DNA of 7,614 nt from Pseudomonadota bacterium. GTDB lineage: Bacteria > Pseudomonadota > Alphaproteobacteria > Rhizobiales > Devosiaceae. Shown here piece after piece: positions 5,327 to 7,614 of the stretch (the first letter of the stretch is position 1; the number at the start of each line of letters is the position of its first letter). A model generated the notes under the pieces. That model made no database searches, was not told the DNA's origin, and worked only from the letters and a program-made list of their open reading frames with translations. The position numbers and the translations under genes are program-made. The stretch covers positions 1 through 7,614 of the forward strand of contig JAEZFJ010000064.1 of assembly GCA_023437755.1 (NCBI GenBank), written 5' to 3'.

Positions 5327-6308
5327 AACCACGACGCTGGGGCCGCTGACCGTCTCAACCCTGTCCCTGGGCGCCATGCTGTTCGGCACCACCACGCCGG
5401 AAGACATGTCGCGCCGGCTGCTCGACCGCTATGTCGATGCCGGCGGCAACTTCATCGCCACCGCCAACAACTATACATTCTGGCCCGAGAATGGCCGGGC
5501 GAGGATCAGCGAGGAGCTGCTCGGCCGCTGGCTCAAGGACCGCGGCCGGCGGGACGATCTGGTGATTGCCACCAAGGTCGGGGCACTGCCCAACAAGGTC
5601 GGTGCCGGTCTGGAAGATATCCAGGGACTTGGACGCGAGGCCATCGTCACGTCGGTGGAAGAGTCCCTGCGGCGCCTCGGAACGGACTACGTCGACCTCT
5701 ACTACGCCCATATCGATGACCGCACGACGCCGCTCGAGGAGACACTGGTGGCCTTCGACACGCTGGTGACGTCCGGCAAGGTGCGGGCGATTGGCTGCTC
5801 CAACACCACGGTATGGCGGATCGAGCGGGCGCGGCAACTCAGCCGACAGAACGGCTGGGCCGAGTATGTCGCGTTGCAGCAGCACTTCAGCTATTTCCGC
5901 CCCCGTCCCGACTCGGACCTCAAGCGCAACGCCACGATGGACCTGCGCGGCGGCTGGGGTACCGAGGGCGGTTTGCGGGGCCAGCACCTGGACTATGTCC
6001 GCTTCAACCCCGAATTCCGTGTGGTGGCATACTCGCCGATGCTGCGTGGTGCCTATGCCAGGCCCGAACGGCTGGAGCCGGCCTACCAGACCGAGGACAA
6101 CCGACGGCGGCGCGAAGCGCTGGACGCGGTGGCAGCGGAAACGGGGACAACGGCCAATCAGGTGGTGCTGGCCTGGCTCCTCGGCTAGACGCCCCAAATC
6201 ATTCCCCTCGCCGCCGCCTCTACCGAGGCGCAACTGGAGGAGAACCTTGCGGGGGCCACACTAAAACTTTCTGCGGGGCAGATGCGGCGGCTCGATAGCG
6301 CCGCCTGA
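5319..6308 (+). pseudogene. Aldo/keto reductase 2 with in-frame amber stop and missing catalytic Asp
   Basis: The frame opens at the ATG at 5319 inside the end of AKR1 and is closed by TAG at 6186-6188 after 289 residues. The same frame then continues 39 codons (TPQIIPLAAASTEAQLEENL..., 6189-6305) to a TGA at 6306-6308. That tail is the normal AKR cofactor-binding end and aligns without gaps to AKR1, where Arg stands at the stop position. The restored length, 329 residues plus stop, equals a normal AKR. AKR landmarks are present: Tyr52 (ANNYTFW), Lys86 (IATKVG), His131 (YYAHIDD), SLRRLGTDYVDLYYAH, and VAYSPMLRGAY. The catalytic Asp, however, is replaced by Ala47 (FIATANNY, codon GCC 5457-5459). 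Two independent lesions suggest a decaying gene. A truncated, non-reductase protein ending at 6188, an amber readthrough product, or a sequencing error are alternatives. Confidence 0.8.
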
Positions 6309-6313
6309 AAACA

Positions 6314-6342
6314 AAGGCCGCCCACGGCGGTGGGGCGGCCTT
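6314..6342 (-). terminator. Hairpin terminator between convergent AKR2 and rlpA genes
   Basis: A perfect 10-bp GC-rich stem (6314-6323 with 6333-6342) encloses a 9-nt loop. On the minus strand the stem is followed by TTTGTTTTC, a good U-tract, so it most likely ends rlpA transcription 25 nt after its stop. On the plus strand no U-run follows, though the hairpin may still stop readthrough from the AKR operon, whose last TGA is 5 nt away. Confidence 0.8.
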
Positions 6343-6366
6343 CAGTCTTCCGTCGGGAGGAAGCGC

Positions 6367-6720
6367 TCAGGAGGCGGCGAGGCACACCGAGGTGGTGCCG
6401 CGGTTGCGGAAACCAAGCTGAGTTGCCGCGGCCTTCGAAAGATCGATGATGCGGCTGCCGTGGAACGGGCCGCGATCGTTGATCCTGACCTGCACCTGGT
6501 TGCCGGTGCGCTGGTCGGTCACGGTGACCTTGGTGCCGAAAGGCAGGGAACGATGCGCCGCCGTCATGGCGTTCTCGTTGAACACTTCGCCCGATGCGGC
6601 CCGCTTCCCATTGAAGCCGGGTCCGTACCAGGAGGCGCCGCCGCACTGGGCGTAGGCTGCAGTGGGGAACACAAGAATCGCTGCAGCGATGGCAACGGCG
6701 GATACGGCTTTTCTATTCAC
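6367..6720 (-). CDS. rlpA: Secreted RlpA-like double-psi beta-barrel protein
   Basis: This 117-residue exported protein has a Sec signal peptide (Asn-Arg-Lys, hydrophobic AVSAVAIAAAILVF, cleavage likely after AYA at residue 24). The mature part is a lone RlpA domain: ASWYGPGFNGKRAASGE (29-45), TAAHRSLPFGTKV (53-65), VRINDRGPF (78-86), RIIDLSKAAATQLGF (90-104). Glu45, His56 and Asp82 fit the conserved acidic/His set of RlpA lytic transglycosylases, which cleave peptidoglycan in the periplasm. Unlike E. coli RlpA there is no lipobox (YAQC) and no SPOR domain. Cys26 and Cys113 flank the domain and may form a disulfide. I prefer GTG at 6720 because a GAGAG lies 8 nt upstream. GTG at 6735 would add five residues but has no Shine-Dalgarno. 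It is followed by a strong terminator. Confidence 0.87.
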   Translation of the reverse strand: MNRKAVSAVAIAAAILVFPTAAYAQCGGASWYGPGFNGKRAASGEVFNENAMTAAHRSLPFGTKVTVTDQRTGNQVQVRINDRGPFHGSRIIDLSKAAATQLGFRNRGTTSVCLAAS

Positions 6721-6796
6721 CCGTGGAACTCTCACTCGTTAATGGTGAGCGAGACCTAAACAGGACCGTGGGCCACAATGTGCCCGTAAACCATGG

Positions 6797-6809
6797 ACTC
6801 GGCCCGAGT
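6797..6809. repeat. Short perfect dyad ACTCGG-C-CCGAGT
   Basis: Six-base arms flank a single central C, giving a 13-bp operator-like dyad about 80 nt upstream of the rlpA start. The 1-nt centre excludes an RNA hairpin using the full arms, so if functional it would be a DNA-binding site. There is no further support. Confidence 0.25.
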
Positions 6810-6915
6810 GGGCGCAGTGTTGCAGCAATGCCGCAGCAAAACGGCTGGTTCTTCTACGATGCTCCGCCGGCTGTTACGAAAGACGCGCAATCACGGCGGG
6901 CTTATCATCCACTGC

Positions 6916-6944
6916 GTTAGGCTATGTTTCCTCACATAGAACAA
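6916..6944 (-). promoter_or_regulatory. Possible rlpA promoter with a dyad in its spacer
   Basis: On the minus strand TTGTTC (6944-6939) and CCTAAC (6921-6916) are 17 nt apart. Overlapping the spacer is a perfect 6-bp inverted repeat with a 6-nt centre (CTATGT at 6922-6927, ACATAG at 6934-6939). The position would suit an operator blocking polymerase. The -10 match is weak, and transcripts would have a leader of nearly 190 nt, so this is tentative. Confidence 0.25.
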
Positions 6945-7031
6945 TGAGGGGATTCATATTTTCCGGTGTGGCACCGGGGCCACGGTTGCCGGCTCGATGC
7001 TCTGCACCGCCTGCAAATCGCGGTTCCACTG

Positions 7032-7057
7032 AAAATCGCGCCGCAATCGCGGCAGCG
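7032..7057 (-). terminator. Possible intrinsic terminator of the GH25 gene
   Basis: On the minus strand an 8-bp GC stem with one bulged base and a GATT loop (7057-7037) is followed by A and TTTT (7035-7032). It begins 53 nt after the TAG stop. The bulge and the short U-run make it a weaker candidate than the one at 6314-6342. Confidence 0.4.
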
Positions 7058-7110
7058 CCGGCGCAAATGTGGCGGGGTCGGGGCAAAATTTCCCGGCGGC
7101 GAAGGGTTCC

Positions 7111-7614
7111 CTACTTGATGGGCTGGCAGCGGCCGGTCGGCGCCAGCGCGGCAATGGCACGCGGGTCGCAGCCGGTGGACAGGAAGGTCAGCCATTCGTT
7201 CTGCCCGCCATAGAACACGTTGCGGTCCACTTCGCCGCGCACTCCCGGCACGACACCGGTCTGGGTGTACTGCCAGAAGGTCCAGCCGCGGTTCTGGTAG
7301 CGCTCATGCGGTTCGGCCGCGGTGGAGCGCAGCCAGAAACTATTGGGGAAGTACTCGCCCGCCAGCACGTCGCGATGGAAATTCATGTCGGTGTAGATGA
7401 TCGGCAGCTTGCCGGTATGGCGCTCCATCGCCTCCAGCATCACCCGAACTTTCTCGAGCGCATCGGCGCGGCTCGGCTTGTTCTTGCAGCTCGAATGATT
7501 GTTCCACTCGAGATCGAGCACCGGCGGCAGGGCACTGGGATCGGCCGGCACGTTGGCGACAAACCAGGCTGCCTGTTCCGAGGCGAGCGAGCACCAGGTC
7601 ATGAAGTGGTAGGC
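7111..7614 (-). CDS. GH25 lysozyme-family glycoside hydrolase, C-terminal part (5' end outside window)
   Basis: An open frame enters from the right edge and ends with TAG at 7113-7111, giving 167 visible residues. GH25 features are clear: AYHF at the edge (end of a barrel strand), SEQAAWFVANVP, VLDLEWN with the catalytic acidic pair D-L-E (visible residues 34-36), LPIIYTDMNFHRD, FWLRS, WTFWQYTQTGVVPGVRGEVDRNVF. The family cleaves the beta-1,4 MurNAc-GlcNAc bond of peptidoglycan. The signal peptide and first barrel strands lie beyond the window. The tail (CDPRAIAALAPTGRCQPIK) has two Cys that could form a disulfide, fitting an exported protein. The TAG used here is the genuine end of a normal gene, which matters for reading the amber in AKR2. 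The internal ATG at 7602 is not the start because AYHF upstream of it belongs to the domain. Confidence 0.9.
   Translation of the reverse strand, partial: AYHFMTWCSLASEQAAWFVANVPADPSALPPVLDLEWNNHSSCKNKPSRADALEKVRVMLEAMERHTGKLPIIYTDMNFHRDVLAGEYFPNSFWLRSTAAEPHERYQNRGWTFWQYTQTGVVPGVRGEVDRNVFYGGQNEWLTFLSTGCDPRAIAALAPTGRCQPIK

Larger units (their letters stand above)
6736..7110. other. 375-nt gap between GH25 and rlpA genes
   Basis: I find no convincing gene here. Short frames on both strands have Arg/Pro/Ala-rich shadow composition and no Shine-Dalgarno or family motif. The gap holds the GH25 3' end with a possible terminator (7032-7057), an AT-richer patch at about 6915-6965 with a dyad and possible promoter, a repeat of GCAGCAA at 6822 and 6833 (11 bp apart), and a dyad ACTCGG-C-CCGAGT at 6797-6809. 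Confidence 0.6.

Noticed and set aside
6186..6188. TAG as a recoded pyrrolysine or programmed readthrough codon
   Set aside because: No structural signal or CARYYA context follows. Another gene in the window ends normally with TAG, and the gene also lacks its catalytic Asp, so mutation is the simpler reading.
5355..6233. Minus-strand frame of 292 codons opposite AKR2, which might seem to replace the broken gene
   Set aside because: It has no domain pattern, and the plus-strand frame retains AKR motifs along its whole length.
6944..7213. Plus-strand 89-codon frame in the gap before the GH25 gene
   Set aside because: Arg/Pro/Ala-rich with no homology pattern and no Shine-Dalgarno, and its end overlaps the GH25 coding region antisense.
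1..7614. CRISPR array, tRNA, insertion sequence or toxin-antitoxin pair
   Set aside because: I looked for regular direct repeats, cloverleaf-like segments, terminal inverted repeats around a transposase and small toxin-like pairs on both strands, and saw none.

Overview
The window is GC-rich and densely coded, with overlapping genes and mostly TGA stops. An MmcB-type repair nuclease, a DUF1127 microprotein and a small secreted RlpA-like protein suggest an alphaproteobacterium, probably Hyphomicrobiales (Devosia-like). That placement is inferred from gene content and was not tested by any search. It looks like ordinary chromosome: I see no transposase, integrase, phage gene, tRNA, rRNA or CRISPR array.

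Layout. From 3987 down to the left edge, a minus-strand train reads: LysR regulator (3987-3118), a 110-nt gap, MFS transporter A (3007-1832), MFS transporter B (1835-645), mmcB (652-182), and the start of a third MFS paralogue C (from a TTG at 185, cut by the window edge). After the gap, consecutive genes overlap by 4, 8 and 4 nt, so they are probably one translationally coupled unit. The three transporters are paralogues of the YbjJ/MosC/fucose-permease-like MFS group. The LysR gene is divergent from a plus-strand operon: a 50-residue DUF1127 protein (4167-4319), aldo/keto reductase 1 (4331-5326), and aldo/keto reductase 2 (from 5319, overlapping AKR1 by 8 nt).

The most notable locus is AKR2. 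It carries an in-frame TAG at codon 290, and the usual C-terminal cofactor-binding segment continues in the same frame for 39 codons to a TGA at 6306-6308. It also has Ala (codon 47) where the family's catalytic Asp belongs. With two independent lesions it is best read as a decaying pseudogene or a non-catalytic derivative. AKR1 keeps the full Asp-Tyr-Lys-His tetrad.

A GC-rich hairpin with a T-rich tail on the minus strand (6314-6342) separates AKR2 from a convergent minus-strand pair of cell-wall genes. These are a secreted RlpA-like double-psi beta-barrel protein (6720-6367) and, upstream across a 375-nt gap, a GH25 lysozyme-family protein (stop at 7111, start beyond the right edge).

Inferred logic: the LysR protein probably controls the divergent DUF1127-AKR operon and perhaps the MFS train behind it, giving a small-molecule export/import plus carbonyl-reduction locus. 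The substrate cannot be told from the sequence. The wall-hydrolase pair is a separate unit. I do not see a convincing new multi-gene system. The useful leads are the double-lesion AKR2, the repair nuclease embedded in a transporter operon, a local near-identical block between the two MFS paralogues, and several dyad or repeated motifs in the gaps.
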